44,310 nt of DNA from Caulobacter sp. CCH9-E1 (lineage in GTDB: Bacteria > Pseudomonadota > Alphaproteobacteria > Caulobacterales > Caulobacteraceae), in NCBI RefSeq assembly GCF_001556515.1, contig NZ_LSJA01000095.1, positions 1-44,310 of the forward strand, written 5' to 3'. Both the position numbers and the translations under genes were made by a program. Every line of letters begins with the position of its first letter. Within the stretch, counting starts at the first letter, position 1. The notes beneath the pieces are model-generated. The model searched no databases, was not told the origin of the DNA, and was given only the letters and a program-made list of their open reading frames with translations. Positions 1 through 8,513 of the stretch are shown here, piece after piece.

Positions 1-55
1 GCAAGCCCCCTCCACCGCCGTTCGGCGGTCCCCCTCCCCCGGCGGGGGAGGAAGG
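1..55. repeat. Partial palindromic intergenic repeat at the window edge
   Basis: The stretch reads AGCCCCCTCC, then a hairpin ACCGCC-GTTC-GGCGGT, then CTCCCCC-GG-CGGGGGAG. This matches the right-hand half of the two full repeats at 2411-2568 and 4855-5012, with a different internal hairpin. The left half, if present, lies outside the window. It sits just upstream of rnr. Confidence 0.6.
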
Positions 56-105
56 TTATCCAACCCCGCGTTTCCCTAAGTCCGCCGAACGCGTTAAGGC
101 AGGGC

Positions 106-2403
106 ATGGCAAAACTTCGCCCGCCCCAATCTTCCAAGGCAAAGACCTTCAAGCCCAAGCCCGCCGCCGGCCTGCCGGATCGCGAGACGCTGCTGGCGTT
201 CCTGCGCGACGCCGGCGAGACGGGGAAAGCCGACATCGCTCGGCACTTCGGCCTGAAGGGCGCCGACCGCCGGGCCCTGCGCGAGATGATCCGTGAGCTG
301 GAGGCGCAAGGCGCCCTGGCCAAGCGCGGCCGTAAGGGCTTCGCCGAGGCCGGCTCCCTCCCCCCCGTCGGCGTGGCCGACGTGGTCGAGCGCGACGGCG
401 ACGGCGAGCTCTATGTGAAGCTGACCAAGTCCGACGACGACGTGCCCAATGTCCGCCTCGCGCCCGGCAAAGGCGAGGCCGCGGCTGGCGCGCCGGGCCT
501 GGGCGACCGCCTGCTGGTCCGCTTCGAACGCCTGGAGACCGGCGAGTTCGAGGCCAAGCTGATCAAGAAGCTGGGCCAGAGCGCCCACAAGATCCTGGGC
601 GTGATCCGCAAGCATCGCCGCGAGGTCCGCGTCGAGCCGGTCGACCGCAAGTCCAAGGAGAGCCTGGTCCTCGATCCCAGCGTCGCCCAGGACTACAAGG
701 ACGGCGATCTGGTCGTCGCCCAGGTCGGCACGCATGGCGGTCGCTACGGCCCCAAGCCCGGCAAGGTGCTGGAGGTGGTCGGGACCGAGAACGACCCGCG
801 CGCCGCCTCGCTGATCGCCATCCACAGCCACGGCATCCCGACCGGCTTCTCCGAAGAGGCCGAACGCGAGGCCAAGGCCGCCGTCGAGCCCACCCTGTCG
901 GGCCGCGATGACCTGCGCGACCTGCCGTTCGTGACCATCGACCCCATGGACGCCCGCGACCACGACGACGCCGTCTACGCCCATCCCGATCCGGACGCGA
1001 CCAACGTGGGCGGCTGGATCGTCTGGGTCGCCATCGCCGACGTCGCGGCCTATGTCCGCCCCGGCTCGGCCCTGGACCGCGACGCCCGCGAGAAGGGCAA
1101 CAGCGTCTACTTCCCCGACCGCGTCGAGCCGATGCTGCCCGAGACCCTGTCGAACGGCCTGTGCTCGCTGCGCGAGGGCGAGAACCGCGCCACGCTGGCC
1201 GTGCGGATGGTGTTCGACAAGTCGGGCCGCAAGAAGGGCCACAAGTTCGTGCGCGGCCTGATGCGCTCGGCCGCCAAGCTCTCCTACGAGCAGGCCCAGG
1301 CGGCCATCGACGGCCAGCCCGACGACAAGACCGGACCGCTGCTGGACCCGATCCTGAGGCCCCTGTGGGCCGCCTATCACACGATGAAGATCGGCCGCGA
1401 GGCCCGTTCGCCGCTGGCCATCGAGAGCGACGAGCGCCGGATCATCATCCGCGAGGGCGAGATCGCCTCGATCACCAAGCGCGCCAGCCTCGAGGCCCAC
1501 AAGCTGATCGAGGAGATGATGGTGCAGGCCAATGTCTGCGCCGCCGAGAGCCTGGAGGCCAAGCGCTCGCCCCTGATCTACCGGGTGCACGACACGCCGA
1601 GCCTGGAGAAGGTGCAGAACCTCGCCGACTTCCTGCAGACCCTGGAGATCCGCTGGAGCAAGGGTGAGGCCCCTCAGACCTCGCGGTTCAACAAGCTGCT
1701 GGACGAGACGCGCGAGAGCCCCAACGCGGCGATCATCAACGAGGTGGTCCTGCGCACCCAGATGCAGGCCCACTACAGCGCCGACAACATCGGCCACTTC
1801 GGCCTGAACCTGGCCAAGTACGCGCACTTCACCAGCCCGATCCGGCGCTACGCCGACCTGATCGTCCACCGGGGCCTAATCCGGGCCCTGGGCCTGGGGA
1901 CCGACGGCCTGACCGACCAGGACATCGCCCAGATCAAGGACACGGCCGAGGTCATCACCCACGCCGAGCGCCGGGCCATGGCCGCCGAGCGCGACGCCAC
2001 CGACCGCTACATCGCCGCCTTCCTGGCCGACCGCGTGGGCGCGACCTTCGAGGGCCGGATCACCGGCGTCACCCGCTTTGGCCTGTTCATCAAGCTGGCC
2101 GACACCGGCGCCGATGGCCTCGTGCCGGTCTCCAGCCTGGGCGCGGAGTTCTTCATTCACGACGACAAGATGCACGCCCTGGTCGGCGAGCGGACCGGCA
2201 AGCGCTGGCCGCTGGGCCTGGCCGTCGAGGTCAAGCTTGTCGAGGCCACGCCCGTCACCGGCGGCCTGCTGTTCGAGATGCTCAGCGACCCGCTGCCGCC
2301 GGATCCCAAGGCGCCCCGCCCCAGGCTCGGCGCGCGGCGGCAAGCGGCGGTGAAGCCGCGCGGCGGGTTGCCGAAGGGCGTTCGGCGCGGGAAGCGGCGT
2401 TAG
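106..2403 (+). CDS. rnr: Ribonuclease R (RNB-family 3'-5' exoribonuclease)
   Basis: A 765-residue protein of the RNase II/R family, which degrades structured RNA processively from the 3' end in the cytoplasm. A winged-helix-like N-terminal region (about residues 25-85) precedes cold-shock-like RNA-binding segments. The RNB catalytic domain follows, with the metal-binding motif DARDHDDAV at 282-290. An S1 domain lies near residues 645-725. The C-terminus is a lysine/arginine-rich tail, as in RNase R and unlike the shorter RNase II. The ATG at 106 gives a basic N-terminus (MAKLRPPQ); the preceding GGCAGGGC is a weak ribosome site. It stands alone between palindromic repeats, so it is probably monocistronic or the last gene of a transcript entering from the left. 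The length is normal for the family. Confidence 0.95.
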   Translation: MAKLRPPQSSKAKTFKPKPAAGLPDRETLLAFLRDAGETGKADIARHFGLKGADRRALREMIRELEAQGALAKRGRKGFAEAGSLPPVGVADVVERDGDGELYVKLTKSDDDVPNVRLAPGKGEAAAGAPGLGDRLLVRFERLETGEFEAKLIKKLGQSAHKILGVIRKHRREVRVEPVDRKSKESLVLDPSVAQDYKDGDLVVAQVGTHGGRYGPKPGKVLEVVGTENDPRAASLIAIHSHGIPTGFSEEAEREAKAAVEPTLSGRDDLRDLPFVTIDPMDARDHDDAVYAHPDPDATNVGGWIVWVAIADVAAYVRPGSALDRDAREKGNSVYFPDRVEPMLPETLSNGLCSLREGENRATLAVRMVFDKSGRKKGHKFVRGLMRSAAKLSYEQAQAAIDGQPDDKTGPLLDPILRPLWAAYHTMKIGREARSPLAIESDERRIIIREGEIASITKRASLEAHKLIEEMMVQANVCAAESLEAKRSPLIYRVHDTPSLEKVQNLADFLQTLEIRWSKGEAPQTSRFNKLLDETRESPNAAIINEVVLRTQMQAHYSADNIGHFGLNLAKYAHFTSPIRRYADLIVHRGLIRALGLGTDGLTDQDIAQIKDTAEVITHAERRAMAAERDATDRYIAAFLADRVGATFEGRITGVTRFGLFIKLADTGADGLVPVSSLGAEFFIHDDKMHALVGERTGKRWPLGLAVEVKLVEATPVTGGLLFEMLSDPLPPDPKAPRPRLGARRQAAVKPRGGLPKGVRRGKRR

Positions 2404-2410
2404 GGCGGCG

Positions 2411-2568
2411 GATAGATGCTCCCCCGCGATGCGGGGGAGCTGTCGCCCCCGGGACCGACCAAAGGTCGGCCCGAGGATAAACTCCGCGACTGAGGGAGCA
2501 AACTGGGCAAACACCGCGTGAGCCCCCTCCGGCCCTCTGGGCCACCTCCCCCGCATCGCGGGGGAGGA
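2411..2568. repeat. Full palindromic intergenic repeat, copy A (158 bp)
   Basis: Both ends are strong hairpins: GCTCCCCCGC-GAT-GCGGGGGAGC at the left and CCTCCCCCGC-ATC-GCGGGGGAGG at the right. Smaller dyads lie between (GACC-AAA-GGTC and GGCCC-TCT-GGGCC). It is nearly identical to copy B at 4855-5012. The rnr stop is a few bases to its left and the esterase stop abuts its right end, so it fills the whole gap between convergent genes. It looks like a dispersed REP/MITE-type element and may also act as a bidirectional terminator. No transposase is nearby. Confidence 0.85.
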
Positions 2569-2569
2569 T

Positions 2570-3565
2570 CTAGTTCCCCCGGATCGCCGCCTCCAGCCGA
2601 TCGGCCCTCATCCGCTGATCCGCCACGGACGGGTGCCCATGGCACGCCGTGCGCTCCATGCCCGTGATCCGCACCGCCGTCGCGCCCGCGCGGCCGGCGA
2701 CCTCGGCGACGTCGTCGACGAAGGTGTCGCCCTGGATCAGGAAGAAACGCGCGCCGGGGCGGCTGGCCTTCAGCCCCTCGACGAAGGCGACGTAGCTGTC
2801 GCGGTAGTCCTTGCGCAGCGCCGCCTCGTCCGCCCAGGCCTCGCCGGCGTGCAGGGCGGTCGAGAAGTCGTTGGCGCCGAGGCCGATGACGACGATCTCT
2901 GGCTTCCACGGATCGTTCGCGGCGATGCGCGGCTCGGCCTGGCCCGGGATCAGGCGCGGGAACAGCGCCGGCAGCGGCTCGCCGGGCGCGAGGCCGTTGT
3001 AGTTGCGCACGACGCCGCGTCCCGAGAAGGCCTCGATGCGGTAGTCGGCGTCCAGGCGCGCGGCCAGGATCGGGGCGAAGGACAGACTGGTGTCGGTCAG
3101 GTCGTGAACCTGTTGCTCGGTGCAGTCCTGGGTCGTCGAGCGGACGCCGTAGGCGACGGTGTAGGAGTCGCCGATGAACTCGATGCGGCGCGAGCGGACG
3201 GGCGCCGGCAGCGCCCTGCCCGCCTTGCCGACGAAGAAGCCCTCGAACCGCGCCGAGCCGGTCTGGCTCTCGGTGAGCTTGTCCAGGCGCACGACGTGCT
3301 CGCCAGGGCCCAGGCGATCCAGCTTCAAGCGCGTTTCGCCGGACTTGATCAGCTCGGCCTTGCGCACGCCATCGACGCTGACGGCCAGGTGCTCGACGCC
3401 CGTATCGACCGCGATCTCGACGGAGGGCCCCGTGAAGCGCCCCTCGAAATAGACCCCGGGCCAGCCGAAGTCGTAGGCGCTGTTAGACGCGGGAGCGACG
3501 CGGCCGCCGATGTTCAGCGGCAGGGGCGTCTGGACGAGGACGGCGGCGAGGAGCAGGGACAGCAT
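2570..3565 (-). CDS. SGNH/GDSL esterase, carbohydrate esterase family 2-like, exported
   Basis: A 331-residue protein starting MLSLLLAAVL; the short hydrophobic N-terminus looks like a signal peptide. Residues about 20-135 resemble the beta-sandwich domain that precedes the catalytic domain in CE2 acetylxylan-type esterases. The SGNH domain follows, with block I FIGDSYTVAYG (serine nucleophile), block III GLGANDFS and block V CHGHPS carrying the catalytic histidine. The family removes acetyl groups from polysaccharides, so a role in plant or cell-surface polysaccharide deacetylation is likely but inferred. The frame is open further upstream, but that extension runs through repeat DNA, so the ATG at 3565 beside the signal sequence is preferred. 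It converges with rnr; its stop touches repeat copy A. Confidence 0.8.
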   Translation of the reverse strand: MLSLLLAAVLVQTPLPLNIGGRVAPASNSAYDFGWPGVYFEGRFTGPSVEIAVDTGVEHLAVSVDGVRKAELIKSGETRLKLDRLGPGEHVVRLDKLTESQTGSARFEGFFVGKAGRALPAPVRSRRIEFIGDSYTVAYGVRSTTQDCTEQQVHDLTDTSLSFAPILAARLDADYRIEAFSGRGVVRNYNGLAPGEPLPALFPRLIPGQAEPRIAANDPWKPEIVVIGLGANDFSTALHAGEAWADEAALRKDYRDSYVAFVEGLKASRPGARFFLIQGDTFVDDVAEVAGRAGATAVRITGMERTACHGHPSVADQRMRADRLEAAIRGN

Positions 3566-3582
3566 GAGCTCTGCTTCCCACG

Positions 3583-3694
3583 AAAGCCCCCTCCGCGCTA
3601 CGCGCTCCTCCCCCAGAGGGGGAAGAAGGTGTTCCTTCCGCCCGCGTTTGGGGGCGGACGATCGCGAAGCGATCAGGTGGGGGCTGCGCGGCGG
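3583..3694. repeat. Variant palindromic repeat between esterase and aminotransferase
   Basis: The stretch begins AAGCCCCCTCCGCG and ends in GGTGGGGGCT, so its outer ends are inverted (AGCCCCC/GGGGGCT). Inside are GCGC-TA-CGCGC, TCCCCC-AGA-GGGGGA, CCGCCC-GCGTTT-GGGGGCGG and GATCGC-GAA-GCGATC hairpins. It is related in its left part to the right half of copies A and B but has a different core. It lies in the divergent promoter region and probably shapes the leaders of both genes. Confidence 0.65.
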
Positions 3695-3707
3695 TTCAAA
3701 GCTGGCT

Positions 3708-4859
3708 ATGCAGACCCTCATGCGCGCCGAGATCGAACCCTTCCACGCCATCGCCATCAGCCGCCTGGCCCATCAGCTGAAGATGGAGGGCCGCTCCATC
3801 ATCCACATGGAGTTCGGCCAGCCCTCGACCGGCGCGCCCAGCAAGGCGATCGCCAAGGCCCACGAAATCCTCGACGCCGAGGCGATGGGCTATTGGGAGA
3901 GCCCGCACCTGCGCGAGCGGATCGCCCAGCGCTACCAGGACCTCTATGGCGTCACGGTCGAGCCCGAACGGATCGTCCTGACCTGCGGGGCCTCGCCGGC
4001 CCTGGTGCTGGCGCTGTCCAGCGTCTTCCAGCCCGGCGACCGCATCGCCATCGCCCGTCCCGGCTATGTCGCCTACCGCAACACCATCAAGGCGCTGCAC
4101 CTTGAGCCCGTCGAGATCGCCTGCGGGCCGGAAGACCGCTTCCAGCTGACGGCCCAGCATCTGGCCGAACTGGACCCCGCGCCCGCCGGCGTCATCGTCG
4201 CCAGCCCCGCCAACCCGACCGGCACGATCATCGCGCCCGAGGAGCTGGAAGCGATCGCCAAGGTCTGCCGCGAGCGGAACATCCGCATCATCAGCGACGA
4301 GATCTATCACGGCCTCAGCTACACGGGCCGCACGCTCTCGATGCTGGAGTTCGCGCCCGACGCCCTGATCGTCAACAGCTTCAGCAAGTACTTCAGCATG
4401 GCCGGCTGGCGGCTGGGCTGGCTGCTAACGCCGGCAGGCGAGGACCTGGAGCGCGCCCGCGCCTATGTCGGCAACCTGTTCCTGACCGCCCCGTCCCTGG
4501 CCCAGCACGCGGGCCTGGCGGCCATGGACTGCCTCGATGAGCTGGAAGGCCACATCGACGTCTATCGCCGCAATCGCGAGCTGATGCTCGAGGCGCTCCC
4601 GGCGCTGGGCCTGCGCAAGATCGCCCCGCCCGACGGCGCCTTCTACATCTGGGCCGACATCGGCCACCTGACCGACGACTCGCTGAGCTTCTGCAAGGAC
4701 CTGCTGCGCGACACCGGCGTCTGCACCGCGCCCGGCGTCGATTTCGATCCCGTCGAAGGCCACCGCTTCATCCGCTTCAGCTTCGCGGTCTCGACGCCCG
4801 AGGTCGAGGAGGCCCTGCGGCGGATCACGCCGTGGTTCGCGGAGCGGAGCGCTCGATAG
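3708..4859 (+). CDS. Class I/II PLP-dependent aminotransferase
   Basis: A 383-residue cytosolic fold-type I aminotransferase (AspC/AlaA-like). Visible family features are the early substrate-loop region MEFGQPSTGAP, the cofactor-ring segment with ASPANPTGTI, the aspartate of IISDEIYHGL, the Schiff-base lysine in NSFSKYFSMAGWRLGW, and the C-terminal arginine in HRFIRFSFAVS that holds the substrate carboxylate. The amino donor cannot be set from sequence. ATG 3708 (MQTLMRAEIEPF) follows the repeat element; ATG 3720 (MRAEIEPF) is an almost equally good start. The stop codon lies inside repeat copy B. It is a single gene, divergent from the esterase. Confidence 0.88.
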   Translation: MQTLMRAEIEPFHAIAISRLAHQLKMEGRSIIHMEFGQPSTGAPSKAIAKAHEILDAEAMGYWESPHLRERIAQRYQDLYGVTVEPERIVLTCGASPALVLALSSVFQPGDRIAIARPGYVAYRNTIKALHLEPVEIACGPEDRFQLTAQHLAELDPAPAGVIVASPANPTGTIIAPEELEAIAKVCRERNIRIISDEIYHGLSYTGRTLSMLEFAPDALIVNSFSKYFSMAGWRLGWLLTPAGEDLERARAYVGNLFLTAPSLAQHAGLAAMDCLDELEGHIDVYRRNRELMLEALPALGLRKIAPPDGAFYIWADIGHLTDDSLSFCKDLLRDTGVCTAPGVDFDPVEGHRFIRFSFAVSTPEVEEALRRITPWFAERSAR

Positions 4860-5012
4860 ATGCTCCCCCGCGATGCGGGGGAGCTGTCGCCCCCGGGCCC
4901 GACCAAAGGTCGGCCCGAGGATAAACTCCGCGACTGAGGGGGCGAACTGGATATTAGCCGCGTTAGCCCCCTCCGGCCCTCTGGGCCACCTCCCCCGCAT
5001 CGCGGGGGAGGA
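4855..5012. repeat. Full palindromic intergenic repeat, copy B (158 bp)
   Basis: Almost base-for-base the same as copy A at 2411-2568, including both terminal hairpins. The main divergence is a short central stretch around 4940-4965. Its left end contains the TAG stop of the aminotransferase, so the last codon of that gene may have been supplied by the repeat. It separates two convergent genes, the same setting as copy A. Confidence 0.85.
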
Positions 5013-5027
5013 ACTTGGACAGCCCCC

Positions 5028-6326
5028 CTACTTCTTCGCCAGATAATCCAGCGCCATGAAGACCTCGGCCTTCACGCCGGTTTCGAACACCGCTTCGTCG
5101 ACGTCGAAATAGGGCGAGTGGTTGGCCGGCGCCGTGGCGGCTGGCACGTCGGCCTTGCGGCCGCCCAGTTGGACGAACACGGCCGGGACCTTTTCGGCGT
5201 ACATCGAGAAGTCCTCGGCGCCGGTCACCAGGGCGGCGTTGTCGTCGACCTTGCCCGGCGAGGCCTTTTCCAGGCTGGCCTTGACCCACTTCGACAGCGC
5301 CGGGTCGTTGTAGGTGACCGGATAGGGCTGGGTGAACACGGCCTCGGCCTTGGCGCCGTAGCGATCGCCGATCGCCGCCACCGTCTTCTGCATGCGGGCG
5401 ATCAGGTCCTCGCGGCGGGCCTTGGAGAAGGTGCGCATGGTCCCCTCCATCTTCAGATCCTCGGGGATGATGTTCTGGCGCATCCCCATGTTGATCACCG
5501 CGATGGTCAACACCGAGGGCGAAGCACCCACGTCCACCTGACGGGCGGCGATCTGGTTGGTGGCCTGGACGATGTCGGCGGCCACGCTGGCCATGTCGAC
5601 GCCGGCCCAGGGCCGCGCCCCGTGGGTCTGCTTGCCCTTCACCGTGATCGTGATGCGGTCGGACGAGGCGTAGAAGCCCTCGGGGCGATAGTTCAGCTGG
5701 TGCGGATCGCCCGGGCCGATATGGACGCCGAAGATCGCGTCGACCTTGGGATTGTCCAGCGCCCCGTCGCGGATCATCAGCTTGGCGCCGCCTTCCTCGC
5801 CGGCCTGGGGCCCTTCCTCGGCGGGCTGGAAGACGAAGACCACCACGCCCTGGATGTCCTTCTTCATGCCGGCCAGCACCGTGGCGGCCCCCAGCAGCAT
5901 GGCGACGTGAGTGTCGTGGCCGCAGGCGTGCATGACCGGCACGGTCCTGCCTTCCCAGGTCGCGGTGGCCTTGGAGGCGAACGGCAGGCCGGTCTTTTCG
6001 GCGACCGGCAGGGCGTCCATGTCGGCGCGCAAAGCGACGACCTTGCCCGGCTTGCCGCCGCGCAGGACGCCGACCACGCCGGTCTTGCCGACGTTCTCGC
6101 GGACCTCCAGGCCCAGCGCCTTCAGCTCCTTGGCGATCAGGGCCGAGGTGCGGACCTCCTGATTGCCCAGCTCCGGATGCTCGTGGATGTCTCGGCGCCA
6201 AGCCACGACCTTGGGCTGGACCGCCTTGGCCGCCGCGGCGACCTGCGCCGCCGTCGGAGCGGCCATAGCGGGCGCGACAAAGGCCAGTCCGGCGGCCAGC
6301 GCCAGGGTCGAAATCCGTCCAATCAT
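5028..6326 (-). CDS. Secreted M20-family metal-dependent amidohydrolase
   Basis: A 432-residue M20D-type peptidase/amidohydrolase (hippurate hydrolase, IAA-amino-acid hydrolase family). The N-terminus MIGRISTLALAAGLAFVAPAMAA is a clear signal peptide, which also decides the start at 6326; the frame is open about 40 codons further but without signal-like sequence. Metal ligands lie in HACGHDTH, in the catalytic glutamate pair of PAEEGPQAGEEGG, and in the C-terminal HSPYFDVDEAVFE histidine. The dimerisation lid domain is between. The family cleaves N-acyl amino acids; export implies periplasmic scavenging of acylated or conjugated amino acids, which is inference. It is transcribed alone, divergent from the Nudix gene across about 300 bp. 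Confidence 0.9.
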   Translation of the reverse strand: MIGRISTLALAAGLAFVAPAMAAPTAAQVAAAAKAVQPKVVAWRRDIHEHPELGNQEVRTSALIAKELKALGLEVRENVGKTGVVGVLRGGKPGKVVALRADMDALPVAEKTGLPFASKATATWEGRTVPVMHACGHDTHVAMLLGAATVLAGMKKDIQGVVVFVFQPAEEGPQAGEEGGAKLMIRDGALDNPKVDAIFGVHIGPGDPHQLNYRPEGFYASSDRITITVKGKQTHGARPWAGVDMASVAADIVQATNQIAARQVDVGASPSVLTIAVINMGMRQNIIPEDLKMEGTMRTFSKARREDLIARMQKTVAAIGDRYGAKAEAVFTQPYPVTYNDPALSKWVKASLEKASPGKVDDNAALVTGAEDFSMYAEKVPAVFVQLGGRKADVPAATAPANHSPYFDVDEAVFETGVKAEVFMALDYLAKK

Positions 6327-6621
6327 CGTAGAGCCCCTCACAAAAGCGTCGCGAGCTTGGGACGGGTCGCGACGACGGGTCAAGCTGAACACCTTCAACA
6401 CGTCCAAAACTCCGCCTTCCCCGCCCTTGTGGCGAGGACCATGCATCAACCGGCTGGGCTTGAACGGAGTGCTTCGCTCGTGTCGGCGCGCACCAGCCAG
6501 CGCTTAGGCGACTGAACGCTGGGTCCTAGGCACAAGGCCTAGGAAGGCGAACTAAACGATAAGGTTGTGATTGACCCAACGTCCGCCTTTCCCACCGAGG
6601 CAAACCGTCTAACCTTCACCC
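6327..6621. other. Divergent intergenic region, no gene seen
   Basis: This 295-bp gap separates the start codons of the amidohydrolase (minus) and the Nudix hydrolase (plus) and should hold both promoters. A duplicated CCTAGG (GTCCTAGGCACAAGGCCTAGG) lies near 6522-6542. No ORF with a ribosome site and no terminator are visible. Confidence 0.5.
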
Positions 6622-7350
6622 ATGAGCCTGCCGCCGATCGACGCGAAATTCGACACGATTAACGACGGCGCCGTGCGCGAGACCGGCGCGGCGCTGAAGC
6701 CCAAGCACGCGGCCACCCTGATCATCGTCCGCACCGATGGCCCCCGGCCGCGCTTGCTGATGGGGCGGCGCAACCACGGCCACGCCTTCATGCCGGACAA
6801 GTGGGTGTTCCCCGGCGGCCGGGTCGATCGGACCGACTACGACGCGCCCAGCGCCAGCGAGCTGGCGCCCGAAGTGGCCGTTAGGCTCGAGCAGGATCCA
6901 CGCCATCCCAAACCCGCCCGGCTCGCGCGCGCCCTGGCCTTGGCGGCGGTGCGGGAGACGTTCGAGGAGACAGGCTTGCTGCTGGCCAAGGACGCCCCCG
7001 AGCGCCCCGGCGCGGGCCCTTGGCGACCTTTCCTGGCTCAAGGCGCCCTGCCCGACCTGGCGTCGCTGACCTTCGTGGCGCGGGCGATCACCCCGCCCTA
7101 TCGCCCGCGCCGGTTCGACGCCCGATTCTTCATGGCCCCCGGCGAGGCGCTACTGTCGCTGGATCGCCGTCCGGATTGCGGCGAACTGGACGAGATCGCC
7201 TGGGTGGACTTCGGGGAGGCCATGGCGCTGGACCTGCCAAACATCACGCGCTTCGTCGTGCATGAGGTCGGGCAAAGGCTGGCCGAGGCTGGACGGCCAG
7301 CGCCGTTCATGCGTTTCCTGAACGGCAAGCGCCATCTGACGCACCTGTAG
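6622..7350 (+). CDS. Nudix hydrolase
   Basis: A 242-residue Nudix protein resembling the NUDT19/acyl-CoA diphosphatase-like group. After a short lead, the beta-strand LLMGRRNHGHAFMPDKWVFPGGRVD begins the Nudix fold. The Nudix box is split: its GG lies in FPGGRVD (about residue 68) and its REXXEEXG part is RETFEETGLL (about residue 111), with a long insert between. The family hydrolyses nucleoside diphosphates linked to another group; the substrate cannot be told here. ATG 6622 is the first reasonable start; no strong ribosome site precedes it, which is common in Caulobacter. The next gene follows after 20 bp and is probably co-transcribed. Confidence 0.88.
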   Translation: MSLPPIDAKFDTINDGAVRETGAALKPKHAATLIIVRTDGPRPRLLMGRRNHGHAFMPDKWVFPGGRVDRTDYDAPSASELAPEVAVRLEQDPRHPKPARLARALALAAVRETFEETGLLLAKDAPERPGAGPWRPFLAQGALPDLASLTFVARAITPPYRPRRFDARFFMAPGEALLSLDRRPDCGELDEIAWVDFGEAMALDLPNITRFVVHEVGQRLAEAGRPAPFMRFLNGKRHLTHL

Positions 7351-7370
7351 CGCTTGCCTGGAGGTCTTCG

Positions 7371-7853
7371 ATGCGCGTCATGTCTCTGAGCGTCTGGGTT
7401 CTCGCCGCCCTGCCCGCCTGGCCGGCCGCCGCCGCCATCCCGCCCGCCGAGACGGTGATCGGTAGTCGACTGGCTGGCTGCTGGGAACAGGTCGTCCCCA
7501 ACGGCCGCACCATCGAGCAATGGATGCCGGAGGAAGGCGGCCTGCTGCTGGGCATGAGTCGTTCGGTCCGAGACGGCAAGGTGCGTGAGTACGAGTTTCT
7601 TCGCATTGACCGCGACTCCACCGGAAAGCTGCGCTACGTGGCGCAGCCCTCCGGTCAGGCGGAGGCGACGTTCATGCTCAAGAGCCTGACCGAAGACACC
7701 GTGGTGTTCGAAAACCCGCGGCACGACTTTCCGCAGCGGATTCTCTACAAGCGTGTCGACAAGGATACCCTGGTGGCCCGGATAGAGGGCTCGGTCGAAG
7801 GCAGAGCGCGATCGGCGGACTTTCCTTATCGGCGTTGCGCCCCGGGCAATTGA
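7371..7853 (+). CDS. Exported DUF6265-like protein
   Basis: A 160-residue protein with an N-terminal signal peptide (cleavage probably after the run of alanines near residue 21). The mature part starts with LAGCWEQV and contains IEQWMPEEGGLLLGMSRSV and FENPRHDFPQRILY, which match what I recall of the DUF6265 family of small beta-rich, lipocalin-like periplasmic proteins. Function is unknown. GGAGG lies at good distance before the ATG at 7371. It follows the Nudix gene by 20 bp, so the two likely form an operon. Confidence 0.75.
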   Translation: MRVMSLSVWVLAALPAWPAAAAIPPAETVIGSRLAGCWEQVVPNGRTIEQWMPEEGGLLLGMSRSVRDGKVREYEFLRIDRDSTGKLRYVAQPSGQAEATFMLKSLTEDTVVFENPRHDFPQRILYKRVDKDTLVARIEGSVEGRARSADFPYRRCAPGN

Positions 7854-7877
7854 CTTTGAGTCTCCGATGAGTATGTT
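7850..7877 (+). promoter_or_regulatory. Sigma-70-type promoter for rpmG, with an embedded GANTC
   Basis: TTGACT at 7850-7855 and TATGTT at 7872-7877 are separated by 16 bp, about 58 bp upstream of the L33 start. The -35 box overlaps the stop codon of the DUF6265-like gene. GAGTC at 7858-7862 is a potential CcrM methylation site inside the promoter. Confidence 0.6.
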
Positions 7878-7934
7878 CCGCGCCTCTTATTTCCAGCGCG
7901 CGGGAACCTGCGCGACCACCGCAGGGATTCGACC

Positions 7935-8102
7935 ATGGCCAAACCGGCTTCCATCAAGATCCGCCTGAACTCGACGGCGGACACCGGCTTCTTCTACGTG
8001 ACCAAGAAGAACGCCCGCACCAAGACCGAGAAGATGGTGCTGAAGAAGTACGATCCGGTCGTCCGCAAGCACGTCGAATTCCGCGAAGGCAAGATCAAGT
8101 AA
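7935..8102 (+). CDS. rpmG: 50S ribosomal protein L33
   Basis: A 55-residue basic protein ([20 protein letters not shown]...), the usual length and pattern of bacterial L33, a component of the large ribosomal subunit near the E site. The usual zinc-binding cysteines of C+ L33 paralogues are absent, so this is the zinc-independent form. The gene has its own promoter at 7850-7877 and a strong terminator at 8130-8160, so it is a single-gene transcript. Confidence 0.96.
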   Translation: MAKPASIKIRLNSTADTGFFYVTKKNARTKTEKMVLKKYDPVVRKHVEFREGKIK

Positions 8103-8129
8103 GATCGCCCTTCAGCGCTGAGACACGAA

Positions 8130-8160
8130 AACGCCCGGCTATCGCTAGCCGGGCGTTTTT
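8130..8160 (+). terminator. Rho-independent terminator of rpmG
   Basis: AACGCCCGGCTA / TAGCCGGGCGTT form a perfect 12-bp stem around a TCGC loop, running into TTTTT. It lies 28 bp after the L33 stop. Confidence 0.92.
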
Positions 8161-8190
8161 ATTGGTCGCTTGTCCGGAGCGGAGGGCCCC

Positions 8191-8433
8191 TCAGCCCGTC
8201 CACACCCAGCGCAGTAGCGTGAAGCTGCCCCACAGCAGCGTCAAAGCCAGCAAGATCGGGCCGACGCAGACGGCGACGAACGCGCCGATCATCGCCAGGT
8301 TGGACAGCCCGCTAGCGGGCTGGTCGAAGGTCGCCCCACCGACCAAAAAGAGAACCGAGCAAATCGCCAGACCAAGAAGCAACCAGCGACCGGTCGGCGC
8401 GCGCTTTCTGAAACTGATCTTCGACTTCATCAT
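8191..8433 (-). CDS. Small two-span membrane protein
   Basis: An 80-residue protein beginning MMKSKISFRKRAPTGRW. The basic N-terminus is followed by one hydrophobic span (LLLGLAICSVLFLVGGA) and, after a short polar link, a second (IGAFVAVCVGPILLALTLLW). Positive residues at the N-terminus suggest that both ends face the cytoplasm. I recognise no family. Codon use matches its neighbours, and the GC-rich third positions support a real gene. It lies between the rpmG terminator and the alkaline phosphatase gene and is on the same strand as the latter. Confidence 0.6.
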   Translation of the reverse strand: MMKSKISFRKRAPTGRWLLLGLAICSVLFLVGGATFDQPASGLSNLAMIGAFVAVCVGPILLALTLLWGSFTLLRWVWTG

Positions 8434-8513
8434 CCCCGCACTCCCATAGGATGTATCGGGGAGAATGCGCGACGAAGGTGTGCGAAAAGCTAAGAAAGCG
8501 CCCTAATCAATGC

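Noticed and set aside
94..1869. Long open frame on the minus strand opposite rnr, and many similar antisense frames opposite clpA, mgtE, liuB and others
   Set aside because: These are mirror frames produced by high GC in third codon positions. They have low-complexity Ala/Gly/Arg/Leu composition, no family motifs and no ribosome sites, and lie wholly inside well supported genes.
3510..3707. A longer aminotransferase starting upstream
   Set aside because: The extra 66 residues would be coded by the esterase 5' region and the palindromic repeat and do not resemble the family. MQTLMRAEIEPF at 3708 is the natural N-terminus.
3566..3757. A longer N-terminus of the SGNH esterase
   Set aside because: The additional residues read through the repeat and would bury the signal peptide; ATG 3565 places it at the start.
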